Counted from the stretch's first letter, positions 54,893 to 62,384 are shown. The stretch: 64,000 nucleotides of DNA from Stutzerimonas kirkiae (GCF_004327335.1 NZ_QJUO01000017.1:27989-91988); one strand, 5' to 3'. The notes: generated by a model not told the origin, from the letters alone. Numbers and translations: made by a program.

Positions 54893-55165
54893 ATGGCCGC
54901 TATCCCAAAAACCCGATCTGTCACCGCTCACGTCCCTGTAGAACTGGCCGAACGAGTCGATGAAATCGCTGGGCGTCTTGAGCGCTCCAAAAACTGGATC
55001 GTCAAGCAAGCCCTGTCCGACTGGATCGACCAGGAGGAAGAGCGCAGTCGCCTGACCCGAGAGGCCTTGGCCGATGTAGATACTGGCCGTGTAATCGACC
55101 ACCAAGCAGTTCAGGCCTGGGCCGAGAGTCTGAACACCGAGACGCCGCTGCCGGTACCGTACTGA
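54893..55165 (+). CDS. CopG/ParD-like antitoxin
   Basis: A 90-residue ribbon-helix-helix protein: RSVTAHVPVELAERVDEIAGRLERSKNWIVKQALSDWIDQEEERS is the DNA-binding fold, and the acidic C-terminus would bind the toxin. AGGAG lies 9 bases before the ATG. It overlaps the next gene by one base, as in type II toxin-antitoxin operons, which it would autoregulate. Confidence 0.9.
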   Translation: MAAIPKTRSVTAHVPVELAERVDEIAGRLERSKNWIVKQALSDWIDQEEERSRLTREALADVDTGRVIDHQAVQAWAESLNTETPLPVPY

Positions 55166-55440
55166 TGGAGTTGAAGTGGGCGAGCAAAGCACTATCCGAC
55201 CTGGCCCGGCTCTATGACTTCCTTGCCGCGGTGAACCAGGTCGGTGCGGCCCGCACAGTGCAGCAGCTCACTACCGCACCAACCGCACTCCTTGCCAACC
55301 CGCGCATTGGCGAAAGGCTGGAAGAATTCGCACCGCGTGACGTACGGCGAATTCTGGTCGGACACTACGAAATGCGTTACGAAATCATAGACGCCACTAT
55401 CTACCTGTTGCGCTTGTGGCACACCCGTGAAGATCGCTGA
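55165..55440 (+). CDS. ParE/RelE-family toxin
   Basis: A 91-residue RelE/ParE-fold protein: WASKALSDLARLYDFLA, NPRIGERLEEFAPRDVRRILVGHYEMRYEI and IYLLRLWHTREDR fit the ParE group, which inhibits DNA gyrase. Start and stop overlap the antitoxin (TGATG). Confidence 0.9.
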   Translation: MELKWASKALSDLARLYDFLAAVNQVGAARTVQQLTTAPTALLANPRIGERLEEFAPRDVRRILVGHYEMRYEIIDATIYLLRLWHTREDR

Positions 55441-55490
55441 TCCGATCGTGTCCCTGGAAGTGGTGTAACTGAGAAAAAAGAGAAAAAAGA

Positions 55491-55557
55491 GAAAAAAGGG
55501 GACAGATTTATTTATTGACTCACGCCATCAGCCGAAAAATAAATCTGTCCCCTTTTC
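55491..55557. repeat. Palindromic repeat, intact copy
   Basis: AAAAGGGGACAGATTTATTT pairs with AAATAAATCTGTCCCCTTTT around the loop TTGACTCACGCCATCAGCCG. Nearly identical to the copy at 59153-59215. Confidence 0.9.
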
Positions 55558-55659
55558 CCATCAATCAAAGTATCTCTACTTTTCTCCCACCCCCCATAAG
55601 ACATACATCCACAAATGTTTAGAATTAAAAAAACCAACAACAACATTTTATTTATCGTT
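55558..55659. other. AT-rich spacer
   Basis: About 100 very AT-rich bases between repeats; no gene seen. Confidence 0.3.
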
Positions 55660-55701
55660 CAAAAAAGGGGACAACAAAAAAGGGGACAGATTTATTTTTC
55701 G
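55660..55701. repeat. Palindromic repeat arms at the RAYT 3' side
   Basis: Two adjacent arms (AAAAAAGGGGACAACA and AAAAAAGGGGACAGATTTAT). Together with 56424-56447 they flank the transposase remnant as inverted ends. Confidence 0.8.
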
Positions 55702-56379
55702 GAATTATTCCTGGGCCTGCCCTGACCTCGCAACTCTACCCGTTGTCCTTGGATTTTCTCTATCTCGTCTACAAAGCGGGAACTCCCGGTTAGCTGCCCT
55801 CTCTGCAGGGCGGCACGGATCAGGTCAATTTCACTTGATGGAGCGGCTTGGCGCATGAACTCCATATAACGGACACGACGCCTTTCAGGCGTGTCGCCAA
55901 GTGCGATGAAACAAGGGTCAGTGTCCAGCCAGTCGCTGTCCGTTTCATCCGTGACACGCATCCGATAACTCGACCAGACGTAATCGCCCGCCTCGGCGAC
56001 CATACGCCAACTCGATATAGCGACAACAGGCAAGCAAGTAGGCATCTGACTCGACCACGCTGGACTTGTAGCGACTTTCCCAAAGGGTGCCAGTGCGCCC
56101 TTCCAGGCGATTCCGATAACGTGTGGCACGTGCCGCCAATGCCTTCATCAACTGTCCCAACCCGCCTAGGGCGTCACCAGGCGCAAGCAGCAGGTGGACA
56201 TGATTCGTCATCAGACAGTAGGCGTAAACCTTGACCCCAAAGGCATCTTTCAACTCGCGCAGATCAGCAATGTAACGTTGATAATCCTGCTCAGCAGTAA
56301 ACACCACCTGCCGGTTGTGACCACGTTGCACCACATGATGTGGGTAATTCGGCAACACAATGCGCCCCATCCTTGGCAT
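55692..56379 (-). pseudogene. REP-associated tyrosine transposase (RAYT), frameshifted
   Basis: An IS200/IS605-like Y1 transposase of the RAYT type, which mobilises or maintains REP palindromes. The 5' part has NYPHHVVQRGHNRQVVF, YAYCLMTNHVHLLLAP (the HxH of the HUH site) and ATRYRNRLEGRTGTLWESRYK (candidate catalytic Tyr). After CCRYIEL the frame shifts at about 56010; the rest (RMVAEAGDYVWSSYR, then FMRQAAPSSEIDLIR) is in another frame, as if a NPVRA-like segment of about 13 bases were lost. Flanked by inverted repeat arms. Confidence 0.9.
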
Positions 56380-56423
56380 GACAACCTCCTTCCGTTGAGG
56401 CCTTCAGCTTAGTCGATCAGACA

Positions 56424-56447
56424 GAAAATAAATCTGTCCCCTTTTCC
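56424..56447. repeat. Palindromic repeat arm at the RAYT 5' side
   Basis: GAAAATAAATCTGTCCCCTT matches the right arm of the intact copies; the partner arm is at 55676-55697, across the transposase. Confidence 0.8.
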
Positions 56448-56465
56448 TAGACTTGACTCATTGGT

Positions 56466-56816
56466 TCAATGAACCGTACATCTGCCGCGTTTATCTGTCT
56501 CATATCTCCAAGACACCATCACATTACCCTTATCCAATAAAATAGAATACCTGCAAGGCCCGCCATAGATAATAAAATACCGCATAAATTCTCCTTCAGA
56601 TATAACCTTATAAAACTTTCTCTCAACATGATAATTAAAAAAATAACTCCCGTATTTTGCCCCATAAGAGCCTTCTTCAAGAATAAGCACAGGGTCTAGC
56701 TTTTTCCCAACAAACTGATTCCTGTCTCCCTCCCACGCAGAGCGATATGGAATACAACCAGCCACCAATACTATTAATAAAAAATCAATCCATTTGATTG
56801 CTTTCATTAAATTCAT
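56466..56816 (-). CDS. Small lipoprotein, copy 1 of a duplicated cassette
   Basis: A 116-residue lipoprotein with signal LLIVLVAGC, then IPYRSAWEGDRNQFVGKKLD, GSYGAKYGSYFF, VERKFYKVISEGEFMRYFI and a C-terminal YSILLDKGNVMVSWRYET. I do not recognise the family. A diverged copy lies at 58357-58690. Each copy overlaps the end of a toxin-like remnant, which suggests an immunity-lipoprotein role by context only. AT-rich. Start codon choice is uncertain (56828, 56816 or 56807). Confidence 0.65.
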   Translation of the reverse strand: MNLMKAIKWIDFLLIVLVAGCIPYRSAWEGDRNQFVGKKLDPVLILEEGSYGAKYGSYFFNYHVERKFYKVISEGEFMRYFIIYGGPCRYSILLDKGNVMVSWRYETDKRGRCTVH

Positions 56817-56953
56817 TTGCCCGCTCAATTTGAATTAAATATTTATCATACAAAGACCCATAATTAGTTAGCAACGCAGGAGGCATGCTGCCCAAATTCT
56901 CGAGCAGATTCATTGGAGCGCCATCCTTTGCTTTAACCAAATTCATCATCCAC
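56785..56953 (-). pseudogene. C-terminal remnant of a toxin-like gene, copy 1
   Basis: The frame reads WMMNLVKAKDGAPMNLLENL, then SMPPALLTNYGSLYDKYLIQIE to a TGA, matching the end of the longer copy at 58680-59132. Everything upstream is missing: the coding sequence stops at the edge of the palindromic repeat at 56955. Too short to name. Confidence 0.65.
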
Positions 56954-56954
56954 T

Positions 56955-57055
56955 AAGAAAAGGGGACACGTAAGAAAAGGGGACAGATTTATTTATTCAC
57001 CAGGCAATGGGCAATGAAAAATAAATCTGCCCCCTTTTTCTAGTCCCCTTTTTCT
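56955..57055. repeat. Palindromic repeat, copy with GGCAATG loop
   Basis: AAAAGGGGACAGATTTATTT and AAAAATAAATCTGCCCCCTT enclose a loop CACCAGGCAATGGGCAATG; extra GGGGAC arms lie on both outer sides. The loop differs from the 55.5 and 59.2 kb copies and matches the 58.3 kb copy. Confidence 0.85.
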
Positions 57056-57068
57056 CAAGGAGACCCTG

Positions 57069-57713
57069 TCAATTATCCTTTGTTACCAACTGTTGAATCG
57101 ATTTGCAATTCGCTTCAAGAGCCTTGTCAAAATACATCTTCGACTCATCCTCATTAGCAGATGCTTGATAGGCCAGCTCATAAGCATCCGCCAATATTTG
57201 CTCATATGTTTGAGTCGCTATCCTGCGATCAATATCTGCCACATAGCATCTTATCTGGAAGGCATGCACCGTCATTGGATAATAAGACTGCCATTTGTCC
57301 CCCGCTTTTATACTCTTGAACAGCCGTTCTCTAGCAGCATCTCGCTTTTCAGTAGTCAAATCCTCCTCAAGCGAATGATAGCAAAGAGATAGCTGAGCAA
57401 CTCCTGCAACAATAAGCCCTTCCTCTGCCGCTCTCCTTATCATTGAGCAGCCCTGCTCTTCTATTTGTACTTTCTTAACAGGATTTCCCTCACTCTTCTC
57501 CCAAGCCATCAGCACTTGTGACAAACCGAGCTTATATAGATAAACAGGCGCTCCATGCGGATCTTTTTTAGCATTAGCTATAGCAGCTTCTTGTAATTCC
57601 AGAGCATGCAATAGAGATGCGACATATGCCTCCTTGATGCCTCCAACAGTACTCTCGGAAGCATTTACCCACTGGAAAGAAAGAGCCAAGAAAATAAAAA
57701 CAAAAAATTTCAT
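57069..57713 (-). CDS. Hypothetical secreted alpha-helical protein
   Basis: A 214-residue protein with a signal peptide (FVFIFLALSFQWVNA). The mature part is helical, with paired-helix character and several Cys (CSMIRRAAEEGLIVAGVAQLSLCYHS). It may be of a TPR/Sel1-like fold, but no family is clear. It lies between repeats; 4 bases overlap the DUF1850 fragment's open frame upstream. Confidence 0.6.
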   Translation of the reverse strand: MKFFVFIFLALSFQWVNASESTVGGIKEAYVASLLHALELQEAAIANAKKDPHGAPVYLYKLGLSQVLMAWEKSEGNPVKKVQIEEQGCSMIRRAAEEGLIVAGVAQLSLCYHSLEEDLTTEKRDAARERLFKSIKAGDKWQSYYPMTVHAFQIRCYVADIDRRIATQTYEQILADAYELAYQASANEDESKMYFDKALEANCKSIQQLVTKDN

Positions 57714-57895
57714 AAGTTAGTCTCATAAAAACGACGACACCAGAAAATTACTCCACCCGGGCTATCGACGCGCGGAGAGCCAGCATATTGACAATAGAAA
57801 AAACCCCACAGGCTCGCGCCGCATGGGCGTTCTCTTCTTTGCCGCCGGCGCTTGTAGCGCCGGGAGCCTCCTGGCAAACCTAGTCCACGTCGGAC

Positions 57896-57953
57896 GTGGC
57901 GGAGCCCAGCTCGCAGCTCCACAGTTCCACAGTTCCACAGTTCCAGCATTGGC
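57896..57953. repeat. Short tandem repeat
   Basis: The 8-mer AGTTCCAC is repeated about three times in a row (near 57923-57950). Such tracts vary in copy number. Confidence 0.6.
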
Positions 57954-57964
57954 TGGCTCGCTTG

Positions 57965-58252
57965 TGGCGGGCCGAGCCAGTCGCTCAACGGGCGACAACG
58001 CTGGTCGATGCACAGTTGGTAATCCCCTGCCTCGGGCGTACGCCCGACTCGCAGTGGTTGCAAGGGCGGTAGCCGGCTCTGGTAATGCCAGTTGCCATTG
58101 CGCTGTTCGGCGCCGTCGGGAACTTCCATCCCGGAGCCGGAACCCTTGATCCGCGCTGCGCCGAGCAGCAATCCCTCGGAGCCGACGCGGTAATCCTCTT
58201 CCCAGCGAATCTTCTCGATGCTGTGATCCCAGGCCAGGGTGAAGGACGCAAC
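57965..58252 (-). pseudogene. DUF1850 fragment
   Basis: VASFTLAWDHSIEKIRWEEDY, then LLLGAARIKGSGSGMEVPDG, YQLCIDQRCRPLSDWL is the body of a DUF1850 protein, a periplasmic companion of TRAP-TAXI transporters. Its signal peptide is gone, cut at the palindromic repeat at 58262, and the 3' end runs into unrelated sequence. The only ATG upstream (58276) is supplied by the repeat itself. No transporter genes are nearby, so this is displaced debris. Confidence 0.7.
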
Positions 58253-58261
58253 CGGCACTTG

Positions 58262-58334
58262 GGGAAAAGGGGACATATTTATTCACCGGGCAATGGGCAA
58301 TGGGCAATGAAAAATAAATCCGCCCCCTTTTCCC
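58262..58334. repeat. Palindromic repeat, copy with three GGCAATG units
   Basis: GGGGACATATTTATT and AAAAATAAATCCGCCCCCTT enclose three GGGCAAT units, one more than the 56955 copy. It truncates the DUF1850 fragment. Confidence 0.85.
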
Positions 58335-58356
58335 AATTTTTCTGTTTCCCGCTATT

Positions 58357-58690
58357 TTAATTAACAATGCAGCCACTTTTATTTTTTGTTTCATAACGCC
58401 ATGACACCATAACCCCATCTTCATTGATAAGAATGGAGTACTTACACCGCCCCCCAAGTTATATAGTACCTAACAAGCCCACCCTCCACAATAACAGCAT
58501 CAAACTTTCTCTCAACAAAGGTATCAAAAAAGTAGTTCCCATACTTCGCCCCATAAGAGCCATCAGCCAGAATAATATCAGGATCAAGTTTTTTCCCAAC
58601 AAACTGATCCCTATCCCCCTCCCACGCAGACCTATAAGGAATACAAGCAGAAGAAAAAAGCATCAAGAAAAACAAAGCACTATTTCTCAA
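58357..58690 (-). pseudogene. Small lipoprotein, copy 2 (frameshifted)
   Basis: LFFLMLFSSACIPYRSAWEG, then QFVGKKLDPDIILADGSYGAKYG and VERKFDAVIVEGGLVRYYI match copy 1. At the C run 58450-58455 the frame is lost; the alternative frame continues RCKYSILINEDGVMVSWRYE to a stop at 58357. Two more G (8 rather than 6) would restore an alignment with copy 1. There is no good ATG; a TTG at 58690 is the likeliest start, overlapping the upstream remnant. Confidence 0.65.
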
Positions 58691-59132
58691 TAGAATTTTT
58701 TGCCCTATCAATAACAACCCTATACTTATCATACACCGCACCGTAATTCAAAATAAAAGCAGGAGGCATACTCCCAATATTTTCCACAAAAGTCATATCA
58801 ACCCCGCCCTTGGAAACTTTCAAATCGATCATCCACTGATCATGCAAAGTTGCAAAAGAGTTCATTCCTGGAATTTCATTCAACACATTACTAATCGTTG
58901 TACCATGACATATAGAGTAAAACGCCGCACAACCAGACTCACCCACCAGTCTATTTAAGCCAATATTTTTCCTTCACGTAACGCTCCATCTATCGGTACC
59001 TGTGGCACCATTCCAGAACTCTCATCAAATCTTGCCCCATCACTTCTATCAACTCCCGGCCTTGCATCTGGCCCACGCCCAACTGAATATTGATAAAGCT
59101 CCATCATGGCCCCTGTTCCTGCAATGGTTGGG
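58680..59132 (-). pseudogene. C-terminal part of a toxin/exoprotein-like gene, copy 2
   Basis: Reading from the repeat edge: TIAGTGAMMELYQYSVGRG, DARPGVDRSDGARFDESSGM, VPIDGALREGK, then after a one-base slip in the T run 58966-58970, NIGLNRLVGESGCAAFYSI, CHGTTISNVLNEIPGMNSF, ATLHDQWMIDL and SMPPAFILNYGAVYDKY. About 150 residues. It looks like the detachable C-terminus of a large secreted protein (Rhs/FHA type), but I cannot name the family. The 5' part is cut by the repeat at 59153. A lipoprotein gene overlaps its end. Confidence 0.55.
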
Positions 59133-59152
59133 TAAAAAGGTAAAAAGGGTAA

Positions 59153-59215
59153 AAAGGGGACAGATTTATTTATTGACTCACACCATCAGCCGAAAAATAA
59201 ATCTGTCCCCTTTTT
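59153..59215. repeat. Palindromic repeat, intact copy truncating the primase gene
   Basis: GGGGACAGATTTATTTATTG, loop ACTCACACCATCAGCCG, then AAAAATAAATCTGTCCCCTT. It supplies the last codons and stop of the primase frame on one side and cuts the toxin-like remnant on the other. Extra GGTAAAAAG units precede it. Confidence 0.9.
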
Positions 59216-61601
59216 CCCTCACCGCCAAGGGCTTGAGCAGGCGCTGGGCGTTCTGGTGCAGGCGGGTGATGGCCTGTTTCTCGGCGTCGGCCAGCAGGCC
59301 GTCGAGGGTTTGCTTGTGGCGCTGCGCGGCGTGGATCGCCTCGGTCTGCTCGCGGCTTTCGTTGATGGTCAGCACCAGGCAGCGGTTGAGCAGTTCTTCG
59401 TCGATGTCGATCGCCGTGGTGGTCAGCATCAGCATCACCGGCCCCTGCACCCGGTATTGCTTGGTCACCAGGTTGCCGGTGGTTTCGTCCTTGCCGGTGC
59501 TGGCGATGGTCAGTTCGCCATCCGATTGCAGCAATTTGAGCGCGTAGGCCGCCTGGCGCACGCCCTCCTCTTCGGCGATGGCCAAAATCCGGTGTTGCAG
59601 GTCGGTTTCGCCGAGGTAGAACAGGCTTTGCCCGGTCATGGCGCTGTACTGGATGCGTTCTTCCTCCGGCATCAGGTTCAGCACCGCGTCCATCAGGCTG
59701 GACTTGCCCGCCGCGCTGCTGGATTGGATCAGCACCGCCAGCGGCTGGTCGAGTTTCCTGGACACCGCCGCCAGGTAGCCGGCCAGTAGGTTGGACGCTT
59801 CGCCGACCACGCCGCAGCGCGCCAGGTCAGCCTCGAGGCGCTCGATCAGCTTCGGCGCGCGCAGCAGTTCCAGAGCGCTTTGCTCGTCCTCGGCGCTGAG
59901 GGTCGGGGTAGGATTTTTTGGTGCCAGTGCCGCCCGGATCGCCGCTTCCTGCAAGCCTTCCAGCTTGAGCAGCACCTGGCCCAGATCGCGCTTGAGCAGT
60001 TCTTCGCTCACACCCAGTTCGAGACTGGCCTGCTTCACATAGCTGCTACGCGCCTTGGCCGCGTACAGGTCGAAGCTGTCCACGTAATACGCCGCCTCCG
60101 CCTGCTCGCTCGCCTCGCGGCGTACCTGCACATTGACCCGCATCTGTTCCGGGCCAAGGTTCTTCTTCCAGCCCCGCACCCGCCAGTGCCGATCCGCCAC
60201 TGCCAGCAGCAGGTCGCCCTGGGCGTTTTCGCTGAACTGTTCGGGGGGCGTTTCCGAATCGGAAACTGGCACGCACGGCACCGGGGCCAGGGGCATTTCC
60301 GAATCGGAAACGGCGGCTGCCTGCGGCGCGGCGGCTAAAGGAAAAGTCTCATCCTCGGCAGCGGACATTTTCGCGTCCGCGAAAACGGTGTCAGGGCGTT
60401 CTTCATGGGCCGATATTTTCGCGTCCGCGAAAATGACTTCATCGGCCACCACGCCCTTGCCCTGCCACAGCGCCCGCTGCAACAGCTCGCCCAACGCCTG
60501 CGCCGGGTTCTCCACCTGCCGCGCGAAGGCATTGGCATCCAGCCCCTGCGGGAACAGCAGCCGGAACACTTCGATGCCAGCACCGCGCAGTGCTTCGCCC
60601 AGCGTGGCCGCCGCCGCATCCCCCGCCGCGTCGCGGTCGTAGGCGATCACCACCCGCCGCGGGCCGTGGTGTTTCAGCGCCTGCCAGTGATCCTGGCCAA
60701 AGCCGTTCACCCCATAGGCCGCGATCACATGACGAAAACCCGCGCACCAGAAGGTCATGGCGTCGATCAAGGATTCGCACAGAATCACCTCGCCACCGCC
60801 CACCAGCGCCGCCTCGTTCCACACCCCGCGCAGCGGCGCGGCCAGGTACAGGTGCCGCGACTGCCCGGCCGGGATCTTGTGGTTCGGCTGCAAGCGCCGG
60901 CCGTACAGTTGCACCACCCGCCGGCCCTGCTCGGCATTGGCCCCGCCCTCCAGGCCGATCACCGGCACCACCAGGCAGCCGTTGAGGTGTTCGTGGCCGC
61001 TCGAGCGCAGCACCCCCACCGCCTGCAACTGCTGGCGTACCTGCTTGCCGGCCTGGGTATGCCCAGCCGGCAGGCGGTAAGTCAGGGTCTTGTTGGCATA
61101 GCCGAGCTGGAAATGCTCGACCAGCTCCGGATGCGTCAGCCCCCGGGACTCCAGGTAGGCCAGCGCCTCGGGCGATTGCTTGAGGTTGGCGTGGTAGAAC
61201 TCCGCCACCGACTGCAACAGCGCGGCGGCTTCCAGTTCGGAAGCGGCAGAGCCAGCGGCTAAAGGCGGCAGGTGGCGGGCATGGCTGCGCGTCACGCCGA
61301 CCTTCTCGCTACCCGGCAGCCCCGCATCGTTGCGCAGCAGTTGCACCGCGTGCGGCAGCGACACGCCCTGGGTCTTCATCACCCAGTCGAGCACCGAACC
61401 CGCCGCCCCGCAGCCGAAGCAGTGGTACAGGTTCTTCTCCGGCGAGATCGACAGGCTCGGCGTCTTCTCCTCGTGGAACACGCAGTGCATCACCCAGTCC
61501 TTACCCCGTTTCTTCAACTCATGGCCCTGCGACTGGATCAGCCGTACCAGCGACACCTCGCGCTTCAGGCGTTCCAGTTCGGCGACGGGGATGCGGGCCA
61601 T
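59178..61601 (-). CDS. Element-type primase: CHC2 zinc finger, TOPRIM, ATPase (3'-truncated)
   Basis: An 807-residue DnaG-like primase fused to an ATPase, typical of integrative elements and prophages. The zinc finger has C40, H43, C61, C64 (VMHCVFHEEKTPSLSI; YHCFGCGAAGSVLDWV); TOPRIM shows VILCESLIDAMTFW and VVIAYDRDAAGDAA; a linker of about 90 residues; then an ATPase with Walker A SSSAAGKSSLMD. The last residues (REKGDRFIFRLMV) come from a palindromic repeat, so the natural C-terminus is lost. The linker contains four in-frame palindromes. GGAG lies 9 bases before the ATG. Confidence 0.85.
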   Translation of the reverse strand: MARIPVAELERLKREVSLVRLIQSQGHELKKRGKDWVMHCVFHEEKTPSLSISPEKNLYHCFGCGAAGSVLDWVMKTQGVSLPHAVQLLRNDAGLPGSEKVGVTRSHARHLPPLAAGSAASELEAAALLQSVAEFYHANLKQSPEALAYLESRGLTHPELVEHFQLGYANKTLTYRLPAGHTQAGKQVRQQLQAVGVLRSSGHEHLNGCLVVPVIGLEGGANAEQGRRVVQLYGRRLQPNHKIPAGQSRHLYLAAPLRGVWNEAALVGGGEVILCESLIDAMTFWCAGFRHVIAAYGVNGFGQDHWQALKHHGPRRVVIAYDRDAAGDAAAATLGEALRGAGIEVFRLLFPQGLDANAFARQVENPAQALGELLQRALWQGKGVVADEVIFADAKISAHEERPDTVFADAKMSAAEDETFPLAAAPQAAAVSDSEMPLAPVPCVPVSDSETPPEQFSENAQGDLLLAVADRHWRVRGWKKNLGPEQMRVNVQVRREASEQAEAAYYVDSFDLYAAKARSSYVKQASLELGVSEELLKRDLGQVLLKLEGLQEAAIRAALAPKNPTPTLSAEDEQSALELLRAPKLIERLEADLARCGVVGEASNLLAGYLAAVSRKLDQPLAVLIQSSSAAGKSSLMDAVLNLMPEEERIQYSAMTGQSLFYLGETDLQHRILAIAEEEGVRQAAYALKLLQSDGELTIASTGKDETTGNLVTKQYRVQGPVMLMLTTTAIDIDEELLNRCLVLTINESREQTEAIHAAQRHKQTLDGLLADAEKQAITRLHQNAQRLLKPLAVREKGDRFIFRLMV
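60250..60266. repeat. Intragenic palindrome type A, copy 1
   Basis: GTTTCCGA-A-TCGGAAAC, perfect 8-bp arms, coding VSDSE in the primase linker. Confidence 0.85.
60296..60310. repeat. Intragenic palindrome type A, copy 2
   Basis: TTTCCGA-A-TCGGAAA, 7-bp arms, coding VSDSEM in the same frame as copy 1. Confidence 0.85.
60368..60385. repeat. Intragenic palindrome type B, copy 1
   Basis: TTTTCGCG-TC-CGCGAAAA, 8-bp arms, coding FADAKMSA. Confidence 0.85.
60415..60434. repeat. Intragenic palindrome type B, copy 2
   Basis: ATTTTCGCG-TC-CGCGAAAAT, 9-bp arms, coding IFADAKISA. Confidence 0.85.
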
Positions 61602-61614
61602 GCGGGGTTTCTCC

Positions 61615-61648
61615 AGAATTGCGTCAAGATTCTCTTGTGCGCAATTCT
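61615..61648. promoter_or_regulatory. Inverted repeat between primase and XRE gene (operator candidate)
   Basis: AGAATTGCG and CGCAATTCT, 9-bp arms 16 bases apart, lie in the 100-base divergent gap, just before the primase start. A likely site for the adjacent XRE repressor. Confidence 0.5.
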
Positions 61649-61701
61649 AGGCTCTCTTATGCTACCACTGTCAAGCACACCAGATACCCAGGGATAACAT
61701 C

Positions 61702-62073
61702 ATGGCCACCTTCATCACCCGGCTAACCACGATGAGCATCGCCCAACGACTGGTATCCCTGCGCAAACAGAAAGGCTTGACCCAGCAGGCGCTGGCCGAC
61801 GCGCTCGGCCTGCACCTCACCCAGGTGAAGCGCTACGAGGCCGGCACCTCGCAACCTTCGCTCGATGCCCTGAAGAAAATGGCGCAAACCCTGCGCGTCA
61901 CCACCGACTCATTGATTTTCGAGCCGGAGGAACTGGAACCCGACGAGGATCTGCGCCTGCAATTTCAGGCAGTCAGCAACATGCCGGCCGAGGAACAACG
62001 CATCGTCAAGCAACTGCTGGAAGGGATGATCATCAAGTACGAAGCGGAACGCTGGTCATCCAAGACCCGCTGA
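61702..62073 (+). CDS. XRE-family transcriptional regulator
   Basis: A 123-residue protein with an N-terminal Cro/C1-type helix-turn-helix (IAQRLVSLRKQKGLTQQALADALGLHLTQVKRYEAGTSQPSLDALKKMA) and a short helical tail. Divergent from the primase, with the 61615-61648 dyad between them; it probably controls element genes. Start at 61702 or at the internal Met 10 codons later. Confidence 0.9.
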   Translation: MATFITRLTTMSIAQRLVSLRKQKGLTQQALADALGLHLTQVKRYEAGTSQPSLDALKKMAQTLRVTTDSLIFEPEELEPDEDLRLQFQAVSNMPAEEQRIVKQLLEGMIIKYEAERWSSKTR

Positions 62074-62159
62074 CACCGCAGAGAAAGGAGAAGACGCGAA
62101 CCGAGTGGGCGGCAACCCACCCGGCTCGCTGACCACAACCAGCTATCAAGGAGCTGAAC

Positions 62160-62381
62160 ATGGCTAAAACCGATCATAGGCCAGCCGCGCCTAGAACTGA
62201 ACGCTTCGCCACCGTCGCCGCCGATTACTATCCGCCGCTCGGTGAACCCGCCTACACCCACGACCGCATCGTCCCCGGCATCAAGCTGCGCGGCCACTGG
62301 CTGCAACAGGCCGGCTTCCAGGTCAACGAGAAAATACGGATTCGCGTCATGCAGGGCTGTTTGGTGATTACGGCGGAGTGA
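62160..62381 (+). CDS. SymE-like toxin
   Basis: A 73-residue SymE-family protein (AbrB/MazE-like fold turned toxin; in E. coli an SOS-induced RNA-cleaving or nucleoid-compacting toxin). RIVPGIKLRGHWLQQAGFQVNEKIRIRVMQGCLVITAE matches the SymE core. AAGGAG precedes the ATG. I see no antisense RNA promoter. A strong terminator follows. Confidence 0.85.
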   Translation: MAKTDHRPAAPRTERFATVAADYYPPLGEPAYTHDRIVPGIKLRGHWLQQAGFQVNEKIRIRVMQGCLVITAE

Positions 62382-62384
62382 AAC

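Noticed and set aside
55491..59215. CRISPR array from the repeated ~20-base units.
   Set aside because: Spacing is irregular, units are inverted pairs, and no cas genes are present.
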